Position numbers and translations under genes: made by a program
NCBI GenBank assembly: GCA_037974665.1
Contig: CM075773.1
Span: 50,019,417 to 50,083,416 of the forward strand
DNA from: Ehretia macrophylla
Lineage: Eukaryota > Streptophyta > Magnoliopsida > Boraginales > Ehretiaceae
DNA length: 64,000 nt
Reading direction: 5' to 3'
Notes under the pieces: generated by a model
The model's database searches: none
What the model was told of the DNA's origin: nothing
The model's input: the letters and a program-made list of their open reading frames with translations, nothing else
Shown: positions 1-12,100 of the stretch, piece by piece
Layout: each line of letters begins with the position of its first letter
How positions within the stretch are numbered: position 1 is the first letter of the stretch

Positions 1-443
1 CGTGGTCATGTGCTTGGTCTACCATACTGGATAAAGAAAACGATGAAGGCAAAGAAAACAAGGGGTGCAACTTTCGTCGTCATCATTGAGCCGTGTACAA
101 ACAGCGTTTGCAAGGTCGCTATTGAATGCAAAATGCAAATTTCAGTCCCCACCATTATTGGACCATCGGCTTCGATTACACATGCAATCTGCCACGTGGC
201 GCTTATTTAACTCAAGTTATGCTCGTGGTGACGCAATCTGTCGACAATTGGATGACGCACATCTCCACCTTATCTGGACATCCAACGGCTCACAACTTTT
301 GCAAAAAAAAAAAAGTCTTGCTTCATATGATTTAACAAAAGTTCTTTTACTTTAGAACCGCCTTGTTTTTTGACATTTTCACATTGCCCACCTACTTTTA
401 GAAGTAACTGGAAAATATTACTTCCATCACGTATGAATGTCAA
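1..443. other. AT-rich non-coding stretch, nothing recognised
   Basis: Three short overlapping plus-strand ORFs lie here, but their translations show no domain or conserved motif and they overlap in different frames, as expected by chance. No transposon end, tRNA or promoter could be recognised. The left edge of the window may cut a larger repeat. Confidence 0.5.
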
Positions 444-797
444 TTATTCACAAGGTATAGAGCACCAACGGATGTAAAACAAAAAATGGGACCATAAAAA
501 ATTTGTCTTTTATACGATTTCAAAAATTTACAGTTGTAATACAAAATGTGAGACCTACCAGTTATTCACAAAGTATGGAATACCAACGGATGTAAAACAA
601 AAAATGGGATCATAAAAAAATTGTCTTTTATACAATTTCAAAAATTTACGACTGTAATACAAAAAGTAGAATTTACCAGTTATTCACAAGGTATGGAGTA
701 CCAATGAATGTAAAACAAAAAATGGGACCATAAAAAAATTCTCTTTTATATGATTTCAAAAATTTACGACTGTAAAATAAAAAATTAAATTCACATA
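444..797. repeat. Tandem repeat, about three units of 118 bp
   Basis: Units begin at about 444, 562 and 680, each opening with TTATTCACAA and sharing GATGTAAAACAAAAAATGGG followed by the CATAAAAAA and TTTCAAAAATTTAC blocks. The spacing is exactly 118 bp both times. A partial fourth copy of the unit start (ATTCACAAGGTGTAGAGCACC) reappears near 842 after a diverged stretch. Units differ by scattered substitutions, so the array is not recent. It is not part of any coding frame. It could be the internal repeat of a degraded transposon or a small satellite seed. Confidence 0.8.
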
Positions 798-841
798 TAT
801 GGGTCTCACTTTTTGTATTAGTGCGTTACAAAAGACAAACT

Positions 842-1706
842 CATTCACAAGGTGTAGAGCACCGACGGGCATTAATTATTGATGAACGCAAGACGTTTGC
901 CTCTTTTACCTACGAAGACTTTTGTCTGAAGTCTTGCACCTATATCTGTCTCGAACTTATCTTGTTCGAAATTTCTCTAAGAGGGAGAAAATAAGGAAAC
1001 GAAAATAGAAGCAGAAGAAAAACATGTCCGTTCAAAGGAGAAGAAGAAGATGAAAAATGTCTCTGATACCGTTAAAAATTACTTAGTTTATCATATAGCG
1101 GATCAAAATCTATGAAACTCAGTACGAATATTGATGGGAATGATGGAATCTATGAATGCAAAAGATTTAAAATTTTTGATATAATACAAAATAAATAAGA
1201 ATTCAATTTATTACGTAGACTTTTATTCCTTACATTACAGAAAAATAAAGAAAAAGGATTATCATATAGAAGAAGAAGGACAATATGGACAACTTACTGG
1301 TAGATTACTTTGTCAAGAATTACTAAGATCATCATCTTTGTTAATACAACTTGAATAACTAATGGATTTTTTTGTCAATAAAATTCCGATTAGTTGCTTT
1401 CAAGAACGAAAGGCCAAAAAAGAAAGTTTATGTTGATTACATATAGGTAGAAATCAAATTATATTTAGATGCTTTTCACATTATGCGTGAATTACTGTGT
1501 AAAACACTGTTTTCTTTAAAAAAATGTTGTAGTCAAACTTCGACTGTTGAAAAATCAAAATTTAAGATTTTTAAGTTTCATCGAACAATTGCTACAAGAA
1601 TAGCATTTGATTATCTCTTGTGGTAGCCTTTGCACTAATCTTGTGACCTTTTCCTTGTGAACTCGTTATTCTTTTTATTATAAGATTAGTAGGATATAGC
1701 ATTTAA
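842..1706. other. Non-coding stretch before the copia remnant
   Basis: AT-rich sequence with no sustained ORF. It opens with the partial repeat unit at 842-870. The missing 5' half of the copia element (gag, protease, integrase) should lie upstream of 1707, but no recognisable coding sequence for it is present, so the element is 5'-truncated or its upstream part is too decayed to see. Confidence 0.5.
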
Positions 1707-3219
1707 GTGTCAACTGCTGCTGCTATGCTTGATGATGAATTCCAGGCTCTAATAAAAAATAAAACTTGGGTGTTAGTCCCTTGTCCCTCGACTCATAATG
1801 TGGTAGGATGTAAATGGGTTTTTCGTGTTAAACGCAATCCTGATGGCTCTATATCTAGATACAAAGCTCGTTTTGTTGCTAAAGGTTTTCACCAGCGCCA
1901 AGGGATCGATTATCATGATACTTTTAGTTTTGTCGTCAAGCCTACCACCATTCGCTTAATCCTTTCTATTGCTCTCATCCGTAATTGGTCTCTCACCCAA
2001 CTCGACGTCAACAATGCCTTTTTTCATGGGCGACTTCATGAAAAAATCTACATGTTGCAACCTCCAGGCTTTGTTGATAGTCACCATCCCACACGTGTGT
2101 CGTCTGCATAAAGCTATCTATGGTTTAAAGCAGGCTCCACATGCGTGGTAAAAGTTTCCTTCTTCAATTTGGGTTTTATAACTCCAAATCTGATGCCTCT
2201 CTTTTTATCTACAAGTCTGGTTCTGTGCTTATATATTTTCTCGTATATGTGGATGACTTACTTGTTACAGAAAGTTGCTCTCAGTTTATTTCCAAGTTTC
2301 TAGTTGCATTTTCTCACCGTTTCTCAGTTAAAATTCTTGGTCCTCTAAGCTATTTTTTGGGGATTGAAGCAGTCATACCTCACAAGGCTTGTTTTTATCG
2401 CAACACAAGTACATTCGGGACTTACTTGAAAGACACAAGCTTTTTGGTATAAAGACCTCTTCTACACCTAAGTCTTCCACGGGTCATTTGGTCTTAAATG
2501 ATGGCTAGCCTCCAGCAGAAGGAGCCTTCTATAGAAGCTTAATTGGTGGGTTACATTATCCTCTTCTTACACGGCCTAACATTGCCTTTTCAGTAAATAG
2601 ATTGGCATAGTTTATGCATGCTCCTCGCCAATTTCATTAGTCTGCTGCTAAGTGATTGCTCCGCTACCTTAAACAAACAATGCATTTTGGGCTATTCCTC
2701 CGTCAAAATCAACCACTAGTTCTTCGGGCTTTCTCTGATACTGACTGGGCTAGTGACAAGGATGATTATGCCTCAACGACTGCTTACATTCTTTGTCTTG
2801 GCACTAATCCTATTTCTTAGTGCTCCAATAAACAACGTACCGTGGGTCGCTCCTCCATTGAAGCAGAATACAGAGCTGTTGCTTCGACCACGGCCGAGCT
2901 GACCTGGGTTCTAAATCTGTTGCGTGAACTTGATCTTCTACTGTCTTGTTCACCTACGATCTATTGTGATAATACGGGGACTACTTGCTTATGTGCAAAT
3001 CCTGTTTTTCACTCCAAAATGAAATATATTGCCCTTGACTACCACTTCGTAAGAGACACAGTCATGGATGGTACCCTCAAGGTCTCGCATGTCCCAAGCT
3101 CACTTCAACTTGCTAACATTCTAACTAAGCCGCTTTCCAAATCTATCTTCTCCGGATTTAGAAACAAGATTGGTGTTGTTGATAGTACCACCATCTTGCA
3201 GGGGCATGTTAAGGGATAA
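1707..3219 (+). pseudogene. Degenerate Ty1/copia retrotransposon pol remnant (reverse transcriptase and RNase H)
   Basis: Broken pol polyprotein of a Ty1/copia LTR retrotransposon. The first block, about 1707-2108, carries the copia RT start with the motifs [23 protein letters not shown] and [10 protein letters not shown]. The reading then shifts frame near 2090 to a short block with AIYGLKQAP and shifts again near 2141. The third block holds the catalytic YVDD box of copia RTs (about 2250-2262) and the following YFLGIE segment. After further stops, the RNase H end is read at 2842-3219 with SSIEAEYRA, the YCDNT block and a terminal ADILTKPL-like motif (here ANILTKPL). At least two frameshifts and several in-frame stops make it non-functional. 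Gag, protease and integrase were not found. Order and motifs are diagnostic of copia rather than gypsy, because RT-RNase H is at the 3' end. Confidence 0.92.
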
Positions 3220-3399
3220 GTACTTTCGACTTGCATATTTATCTTCTCGAATTGATTTATCACATATATTCTAGCTTATCTCTTCTAACTGTAGATAGAT
3301 ACAAATTCATTGTTGTATCTAAGATATACTTCATGTAACTATTTATACAGGGCTTGTACCACATTCGAGTGAATGAATGAAATGATATTCCTCAGTGCA
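3207..3399 (+). mobile_element. Probable 3' LTR of the copia remnant
   Basis: Directly after the RNase H block comes a purine-rich run CTTGCAGGGGCA (polypurine tract position) and then TGTTAAGGG, the usual TG start of a plant LTR. The segment includes a short R-like stretch (ACTATTTATACAGGG, TTGTACCACATTCGAG) common near the ends of small copia LTRs. The 3' edge is placed at a CA at 3398-3399 and is uncertain by some tens of bases, because no matching 5' LTR exists in the window to compare with. Confidence 0.5.
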
Positions 3400-4200
3400 T
3401 AAACTCTTTCAATGCTAATATAAAGTTTATTTAAACATACATAGGTTCAAAGAGTAGATTCTCCTGGAGCAAAACATTGATCCTAACATGTAATTCATCC
3501 TAAAATCATTGTAAAAATAATACTTTTTAGTGGAAGTCAAATAAATTAACTTATTCCACAACTATTTGGAACTATGTTAGAGTTAAAAAGTTAAATACAA
3601 AAAAAATGCTTAAGAATCACATTCTAATTGAATTGTTTATGAAATCGATACTTAGTCACGATTATCCCATATTACTAGTTTATTAACTTTTTTTATATTG
3701 ACTTCATAATTGTCTCACCTAATTAGTAGGACTTATTTTTAACACCTTTTATAATCTCCTCCCTTTATAAGTTTATACTAATTATTCTACATGCTCCCCA
3801 TTAAAAACCCTTCATTAAACAAAGTCCAAAAAAATCAATGACATTTTATTATTTTAATATATATATATATATATATATAGGATACCCCAATTATTTTCAC
3901 ACAGAAAAAAACCTAAAAAGTTTATTAATTGTAAAGAAAACAACAAAGTAAAAATGTATTATTTTGATATAGATTGTATAGCGTAATATCATTGATAACT
4001 TCGTCCTTTACCCTAATAATTTGCATGATTCTAAATACGTGTTGCTCATAAATGAAATAATAATGTAATGACCAATATCATTTTCTTGCTAGATAAAAAT
4101 AAATGGCTAAAAGTTACATGTTTGTTTCATAATTATAGAGCAAGTTAGTCGTAAATAAGACAAGTATAAGATAATGTAACGATGAAGCTATGTGGTAAAA
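3400..4200. other. AT-rich intergenic DNA with an (AT)n tract
   Basis: No coding frame, RNA gene or transposon end was recognised. An (AT)n microsatellite lies at about 3859-3880. Confidence 0.5.
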
Positions 4201-4205
4201 TTATA

Positions 4206-4600
4206 GGGTAAATGACATTAACCCTCCAGTAGTTTATCAAAAGTATATAAAATTCTTCTGTGGTTCTAAAATCACTACGGAATCCTCTTATGATCAATTA
4301 AAATAATACATGGTACCCTCTTCATCAGAGAAAACATTAAAAGTTAACCGCAAGTAATATCACGCGTATAGTTTGTGACCTTTACAATATCAATTTGACA
4401 TTACCTACTTAATTTTACACTTATGTGGACCAAAATTTACATGTGGGTTGCAAATTACACACGTGACATTTATTTTTTATTATTTTTAAAGTTTTTTTTG
4501 ATGAAGAGAATACCATATACTATTTTAATTGATCAAAAAAAATTTTATAGTGATTTTAAAAACAAAGAGAGAACTACGGGGATTAATATGCCATTTACCC
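4206..4600. mobile_element. Fold-back MITE, 395 bp, with terminal inverted repeats
   Basis: The two ends are inverted copies over about 110 bp: the left arm starts GGGTAAATGACATTAACC and the reverse complement of the right arm starts GGGTAAATGGCATATTAATC. Both arms later share AAAATCACTA, GATCAATTAAAATA and CTCTTCATCA. A flush 5-bp direct repeat TTATA flanks it (4201-4205 and 4601-4605). No transposase is encoded (the internal ORF at 4423-4626 is a shadow of the arm), so it is non-autonomous. The GGGTAAAT end resembles the element at 16974-18503. Confidence 0.8.
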
Positions 4601-4605
4601 TTATA

Positions 4606-5867
4606 GATGTTGAAAGAGCATCATGATAGAGAATCACATGAATACAGTCTTAAAACAAAGTTGTTTGGAAAGGAAGAAGAAAATGTACATTGTAATGATG
4701 AGTTGAGGAAGTTCATTGAAACTTTAACAAGTTTTAAAAAATCTATTTGAATCTACCACATATTTGATTCACTTACGGAACTGTGCAAAAGCATTGTGCA
4801 TTTACTCCGGTAGGTGAGCTAACACAAATATATTAAACAAATTTGGTCATTGACTTATGATTTTTCATTATTTATCAAGACAAATAGTCTAATCAAATAA
4901 AAAACAGAGTAAAAGAACAAGATGGTCTCTTATTTTTAGATTTTTTGATATTTTGATTTTTTATTTATTAAACATGATAAATTAATTCATTATTTTTAAA
5001 TTTATGACATTGTTAGTGTTTTTAACAAATTTTATCAATTATTTAACATAAATTACATGCGCTCGACAGTAAATCAATTAGTCTATTACCTTTTCAAAAT
5101 CTGACTTAAGTTAGTCACGTGTCGAGTACACGTAATTCATACTAAAAAGTTTGTCGGAATTTGTTAAACTAACTGTGTCACAAATTTAAAAATAATAAAT
5201 TAATTTATCACTTTTAATAAATAATAAACAAAAATATCACAAAATTTAAAAATAAAAAACCATTTCAATCATTTACTCTAAAAAAATATCTCCAACAAAT
5301 AACTATAATAAACAAATCTAGGTGGTCCACATCGCAATTGGCACGAGTCTTTTTTTTAATCACGCATCCTCCAATTGAACTATCATTTTTTTGTTTTTTG
5401 TCAAAAAATTGTACTATCATTTAACTACTAGTAAAAACAACAAGTGTCTTGCATCTAGAAACAAATGAAGATGAAGAATGTGAAAATTGAAATAAAAATA
5501 GCCACCTACAATTGGAAATAGAAGAAAACACAAGGACCTTACATTAAAAACAATATCCATTTCAATCTAAATATTAATTAATCAATTAATTGTTTCCCAC
5601 AAGCTATCATACAACACTGCAAAACAAAACCAAATATAGTGAAGAATTAAGTGAAATAGTTGTAATAAGAAAATTTGAATTTATAACAACATCCAGAAAT
5701 TGATAAAAAAATTAGTAAAATATTAGATAATTCAATAATAATTTGTTATAATTCGAACATTATATTTATAACAAAAAATATAAAAAGAAAAAAAAGAGCA
5801 TAAAATAAGCAAGCCGTCGACGTTTTGTCGTGTCTGAGCTGACTGAACCTGCACCTCTTCTTTCTTC

Positions 5868-5870
<3 letters not shown>
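4606..5870. other. Intergenic DNA upstream of LON2
   Basis: AT-rich sequence without a credible ORF. The last few hundred bases should contain the LON2 promoter, but no sharply defined element can be named upstream of the microsatellite at 5871. Confidence 0.5.

Positions 5871-5902
<32 letters not shown>
5871..5902. repeat. (AC)16 microsatellite in the LON2 promoter or 5' leader
   Basis: Sixteen uninterrupted AC dinucleotides, running directly into a (TA)n tract at 5903-5913, lie 124 bp before the LON2 start codon. A complementary TG tract of similar length follows exon 1 at 6136-6166. Confidence 0.95.
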
Positions 5903-5904
<2 letters not shown>

Positions 5905-5921
5905 TATATATATATCTCTTT

Positions 5922-5934
5922 CTATATATAAGCA
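5922..5934 (+). promoter_or_regulatory. Possible TATA box of LON2
   Basis: TCTATATATAAGC, about 95 bp upstream of the LON2 ATG, is the best TATA-like motif in the region. It follows a TA-rich microsatellite, so the match could be a composition artefact. Confidence 0.3.
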
Positions 5935-6025
5935 TACATATACACATACACATGTATAGGCGCTCGTGAAAGAGTGTAAATTTTATCTCTAATTATTCAT
6001 TTTTATTTTCAATCAATAAATTAAG

Positions 6026-6132
6026 ATGACTGAGTCGGTTGAGCTGCCGAGTCGACTCGCGATTTTGCCTTTCAGAAACAAAGTTTTGTTACCTGGCGCC
6101 ATCATTCGTATTCGCTGCACTTCTCCTAGCAG

Positions 6133-6169
<37 letters not shown>

Positions 6170-9100
6170 CTATTATACATATGTATATATTAATATTATG
6201 TGGATTGTGTTTATTATTGATTTTGTTTTCTTCTTGGAAAATTCATATAGTTGCGGCTAATTTTAATTCGGAAACAATTGAGAATAATTTTTTCTTTTTC
6301 TTTTTTTGGTTTATAAATGATCCAGCTTTAAATTGCAGCTCAATTATTTGCTTGATTAATTCGAATTTGTCAGAAAATTTAAGATAGATACTGCTGATTT
6401 TTTTTATGTTCTGCAGCTTTGTATCGTGTGCGAACAGTTTGCGTAATATTCAGAATTAGTTGTGCGTAAAAGGCTTTGTAATTTGAAGCGAAAGAGTTTT
6501 AGTTTAGCTCGAAATTTGGACATTTTCTAGTGTTTTTTTTTTTTGCACATTTATTTGTTACATTTTCATTACAGGAATGCATTGATTAAAAGTACACTGT
6601 TTTCTAAGTTTTTTCTTTAAAATTTATTTTTATTTAAATTAGATTGATACAGCTAGCACTATTAGGTGATTCATAATGGACTTAACAAATATGACTTTTC
6701 GATATATTAATTATGTTTGCCGTGTTAGTTTTGATTGTGTCTGTGTGCCGTGTAGTGTGAAATTGGTAGAGCAAGAGTTATGGCAGAGGGAAGAGAAGGG
6801 ATTGATCGGGATCCTGCCAGTTCGGGACTCTGCAGAGTCTGCAAATGTGGGTTCCACATTATCCTCAGGTGATCGTTCAATCGCAACAGCTATATTCTTC
6901 TGTGTTTTGGTTTATTAAGAAAGATTGTTAAGAATGTGTCCCTGCTTTAGGCACGGGAGCTGATTCCGAGAACAGAAACTCAAAGAATCAAGCTGGTATA
7001 TTAGATCCTCACAAACACAACGGGAAAAATCAGCAGGAAGTTATTCACTGGCATAATAGGTATGTGAATGAATATATTGTAAACTTTAAGTTGACGACTT
7101 GTGCTAGGTGAACTTCTATTCTCCATCGTTTTATTTTTTCTTGGTTTCCAGAAATTGGATCATTAACTTCTTGTGGTGGATAATGGTTTTTGACTAGGGG
7201 AGTTGCAGCACGTGCTTTACATCTCTCAAGGGGGGTGGAGAAACCGAGTGGGAGGGTGACGTACATAGTTGTGCTTGAAGGCCTGTGTAGATTTAGTGTG
7301 CAGGAACTAAGTACACGTGGAACATATTATACAGCACGGATTACTCCTCTTGATATGACGAAGGGTGGTAAGACTGCATTTGCCATATTTTGTCAAAGAA
7401 GACATGTATCATTTAATAAATACTTTAAATGTTATTTGCTCCTAGCCGGATGGAGGTTCAACATATATCTCTCAAGCTAATTGCTATCATTTCCTTGCTG
7501 ACTAAATTCTTATGCAAGTCTCTAAATGTGTATATTTCTTTTCCGAAATCAGTAAATTGACAATGTGATCAAACTTGTAGTTATTAGTTAAGCAGTAGGG
7601 ATATTCTTGTCCTTGTTTTAGATAAGCAAGTGCTTGGGATATGATAACATTATATTGTGCTTTGATGTAATATAATAAGATATTCAAAGGTTAAGCAAAG
7701 TATTGTGCTTTGCATGTAAGGTGCCTTGTTTCTTAGCTCCCTTGTCCCAAATCTGGCGATTTAGGCATAATGTGAAGTTGTTTGCATGTGTCATGGATAA
7801 GTTATTGCTTCAAGAGTGGTAACTATGAAGGTATATCTGTCAGATCCTCAGCTTTGTTTAGGAGGGAGAACTTTTCTGTTTGATAATTGAAATTAGAAGC
7901 AAAGTTGGGTGGAAGGTCAAATAGCTCAGTAATTAGGGAACTTTCTTGTTCACACATTTTTATTAACCTATGCAATGTTTGCAAGACTTTTTTGCATCTT
8001 GAAGGGGCGAAAGGGAAATGATCACTATATTCTTCTTTGGAACCCTCCTCTTCTATTTTTACTTTCTAATTTCAGAGTTGTCCTCAATCTCTCTTCTTTG
8101 CTTTCCTTTCTTTCTCTCTCTCTCTTTCTAATTATAAACAATCTTTGAATGGGACGTATGCAATTTTAAGGAGTGACAATGTAAGGCTGGATGGTGTTCT
8201 TTAGTAAGTTCTTATTACATAGTTTAAAGCATTTGAAAATGTATGGCACGTTTAAGTTTTATCCAAGTCAGAAGTAGGATCTGATGAAATGGGTGTTTAA
8301 AACTTATTAGGTTGATAAGTTGCTTGCTTTATTTTTTTCTCTTTGTTTTCCTTTGTATCTTGTTTCCTGGATAAATCAATGTAGTATTCTTTATTTTGCA
8401 ATAATATCCATCACTGGCTTGTTGCATGTAGAGAAACTTTTAGTTCCATGCCTGTCAAGATTCTGATTTGCTGTCCTTTTTATAATCTTAATCAGAGATG
8501 GAGCAAATAGAGCAAGACCCAGATTTCATTGCATTGGCTCGTCAATTTAAGGCTACAGCTATGGAGCTGATTTCTGTTCTTGAGCAGGTAAGACCAGAAA
8601 GTTTTCCTCTCTTTTCTATTAAATTTTTTCATATGCAGATGTATGGAAGCCCTGTTAAAAATCTCTCTACAAAATCCCTTGTTATGAGAGAGAATCAACA
8701 ATAGAAAATTTCTATTAGCACTGCTACTTTTATACTCGGAGCATTATCCCATCCCATGTAGGTAGTTCTGTGAATACCTAAAATTAAGATAAATGTCATA
8801 TTGAAAGTCTATATCTTATCATACTTCCTCTTTATTCTAGTTTTTTGCTTTATCATGGTTATTTGGTAGAGTTGTAAATAAATGGCCTTCCATTGCAGCA
8901 AATGAAACCGAAAGCTTGATTCAAATTTCCCATTTCCTATTATTGTGTGCGTATGCATTTCGAGTTAGCAAGCTTTAAATATTGCTGCTTCAGTTATAAT
9001 TGTATTGCAAAAAATTTAGTAATCTGAAATCTACAATAGATTGATTTCACAAATCTTGAAAATGCCTATGCTTCAAGAAAATGTCATTTCTGCTGGTAAT

Positions 9101-12100
9101 TTTTTTTTTTTCATTTTTTATTCTTGTTACCCACGCAGAGAATAGACTTCCTGTTGATGGTTCTTTTCCAGCGCGTGCCCAAAAGAATGTTTTAATCACA
9201 TCTTATAGACCAAAACTAATTTTCTGATGGATTTTCCTATTTATTACAGTCAATGATTATGTGTTCTGAGTACTCTTCTTCTTGAGTCTGCAATTTAGAA
9301 AGTTGCTTAATGCCAGCTACCAACAAGGAAAAGAAACCCAAAAAGGGGAAGAAGAAAGAATAACTGTGTGCTTAGTTTCTAATTAGTCAACAATATGCAA
9401 CATGCCTATGATAATATATAGGAAATATACGTTAAACTGGCATTCTTTGCCAGTGCGAAGTACTAGTATTGTTAATCTGACATTTTCCTCTGTACTTGAA
9501 GAAACAAAAAACAGGGGGGAGAACAAAAGTTCTTTTGGAGACAGTTCCTGTGCATAAACTGGCAGATATATTTGTTGCTAGCTTTGAGATTAGCTTTGAA
9601 GAGCAGCTATCTATGTTGGATTCAGTTGATGTGAAAGTAAGAATTTCAAAAGCTACTGAACTAGTTGACAGGCATTTACAGGTATGAACCAACTGTTTAA
9701 ACATTCAATTTTGTTCTTCTGGGGCGTTAAGGAAGTTCTAGTTATCTTCTTTACTACTACTTGCAACAGTCAATTCGTGTAGCAGAGAAGATCACACAAA
9801 AGGTTGAGGGGCAGTTGTCAAAGTCGCAGAAAGAATTCCTGCTTCGGCAACAGGTTTGTTTCTAAATCAGGAGGTTTTCATTATACATGCATTATATTGT
9901 TGGGTTTTATGGGAAAGAAAAAGGAAATTAGTTAATGATACATAGACTTGCCAGCTTGTCTCCTTTTAGGCAGGCCCTACCAGCCTGTCTGGTTATATCA
10001 GTTCAAGGCTAACTCCTTTAAGTTTTAAAGTGCACATAGTCAATAATGTTTACCATGTCATCTAGCCATTTGAGGCTTCATGTCATTGATTATCCACATG
10101 CGATTTAAGCAAACTAATGTTGTTTAATGAAAAGGAAAATGATTTGAGTGCTCAAGTTATAGGCTTCTCCTCAACTTGCTTGATTGCCGTGGCATTGTTT
10201 TTGCTACCTTTTTGACATTTTGTGGCTCTGGTTTAGAGACCAAAGCTTTTTTATGTGTTGAAGAACTTCTGTACTCATATCCTAGGCCTGAAATGATCCT
10301 TTCCCAACTATGCCATGAGGACGCATTTTTCTTATGCCCTTCTGTCAATGAAATGCTACCATAAAATGGATTGATTTATTTAAAAGTGACTAAAGTTCAT
10401 CATGTTTTCCTAATCAGCTTTATCCTTTTACTCATTCTTTCTGATTTTATGCATGTTTCTGATGTTGATTCTGTCAGCAATTAACTAATTTGTTTTCCAA
10501 ATGATGAGTCAGCATCCTTTTCTGATTTCTTGGTGACTTTACTTATAGACATTTTATTTACCATTTAAGGGAGAGGTGTGTTATGCTATCTGGTCATTGC
10601 CTTGTGAATGGTATTTTGCTTGAACATTCTACTGGTTTTCCAATAAGTCATATTTTTTAATCGAATGGATTCATTTCATATACCTAATATCTGCACGGTA
10701 AAATTGTGTCTATTTGGTGTCTGGCATCAAACAGCAACTTTTGTTGATGCAGATAATTTAAAATGGCTTTTGTTACAACTTGTACATCTATAAATCGCCT
10801 CTTTCGTTTTCCTGAATATACTCCAGATGAGGGCCATAAAGGAGGAGCTCGGTGACAATGATGATGAGGAGGATGATGTGGCAGCCTTGGAAAGAAAGAT
10901 GCAAGAAGCTGGAATGCCCGCAAATATCTGGAAACATGCGCAACGGGAGCTAAGGTAGTTGTCTTCAGATTAACATGTTCAGCAGGTGCTGCCGTTCTTA
11001 TAACGTTGAAGATTTCTTTACTCAGCTCTTAAATGCACTATATATCTTTGTACCTCCAACAAAATAAAACTCTTCCTACTAACTTGATATCTTTGATCAA
11101 TTGTCATTTTGGACTTGTTTGGCAGCTAATTTTCAAGTAAGCTTTTTGATCTGAACGTAATGATAGAAGTCTTTTACCTTCTTAGTTCTTTTCTTCAACC
11201 TTGACTACCTTGGTGGGCAAGTGAAACTAACTTATTGTGTACTATGATGCTTGACGTTTTCCATTGATGGTGAGCCACCTGCTCACCACATAGATTTTGA
11301 CTTTTGTATACGGTCCTTGTTAGCATAATTAATAGTTTGCAGATTTCCATGCTTCATGCAAAATAATCCTCCAAAAAATATCGTCTTTGTCAAGTAACTT
11401 AATTATTGTGGTTTTTATTCCTCTATAAGTAAAGTGAAGGGAGAGCTTTTACTGTTTAAGTATGCTGCCACACATTTCAGACTTGCTGGTTTGTTGCTCA
11501 AGGAATGCAAGCCAACATATCTTGATATTGTGCAATCATTATTTTATGATGTTAATTTTTATATTGCAATCCATCTGCGAATAGCTGCTCTCTAGCCCCA
11601 TTGAACTAGTAATTATCTCTGTTTTACGAGAGTAATTCTATACTTTCATATTTGATATATTATAGATCATTCCTTTTTACACCAAACTCTTATAACAGGA
11701 GGCTAAAAAAGATGCAGCCTCAACAACCAGGATACAATAGCTCTCGTGTTTATTTGGAGCTTCTTGCGGATCTACCCTGGCAAAAGGCTAGTGAAGAACC
11801 TGAATTGAACCTGAAGGCTGCAAAAGAGCGTCTTGACAGTGACCATTATGGACTAGTCAAGGTCAAGCAACGGATAATTGAGTACCTAGCTGTTCGCAAG
11901 GTTGATTCATTATCTAGTCTAGTTTCAAATTTTTAATTACCCATTTTAATTTTCTAATTGCATTTCCATGAGATTTTGATTTTAACTTAATACGCAGCTC
12001 AAACCAGATGCAAGAGGCCCGGTGTTGTGCTTTGTTGGTCCACCAGGTGTTGGGAAAACATCTTTGGCGTCATCTATTGCTGCTGCTTTAGGCAGAAAGT

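Noticed and set aside
444-870. Possible CRISPR-like array
   Set aside because: The units are 118 bp with no distinct spacers, and the window is clearly a plant nuclear genome.
5732-6387. Short Cys/Val-rich ORFs around the AC/TG repeats
   Set aside because: They are translations of dinucleotide repeats and overlap LON2 exon 1 in other frames.
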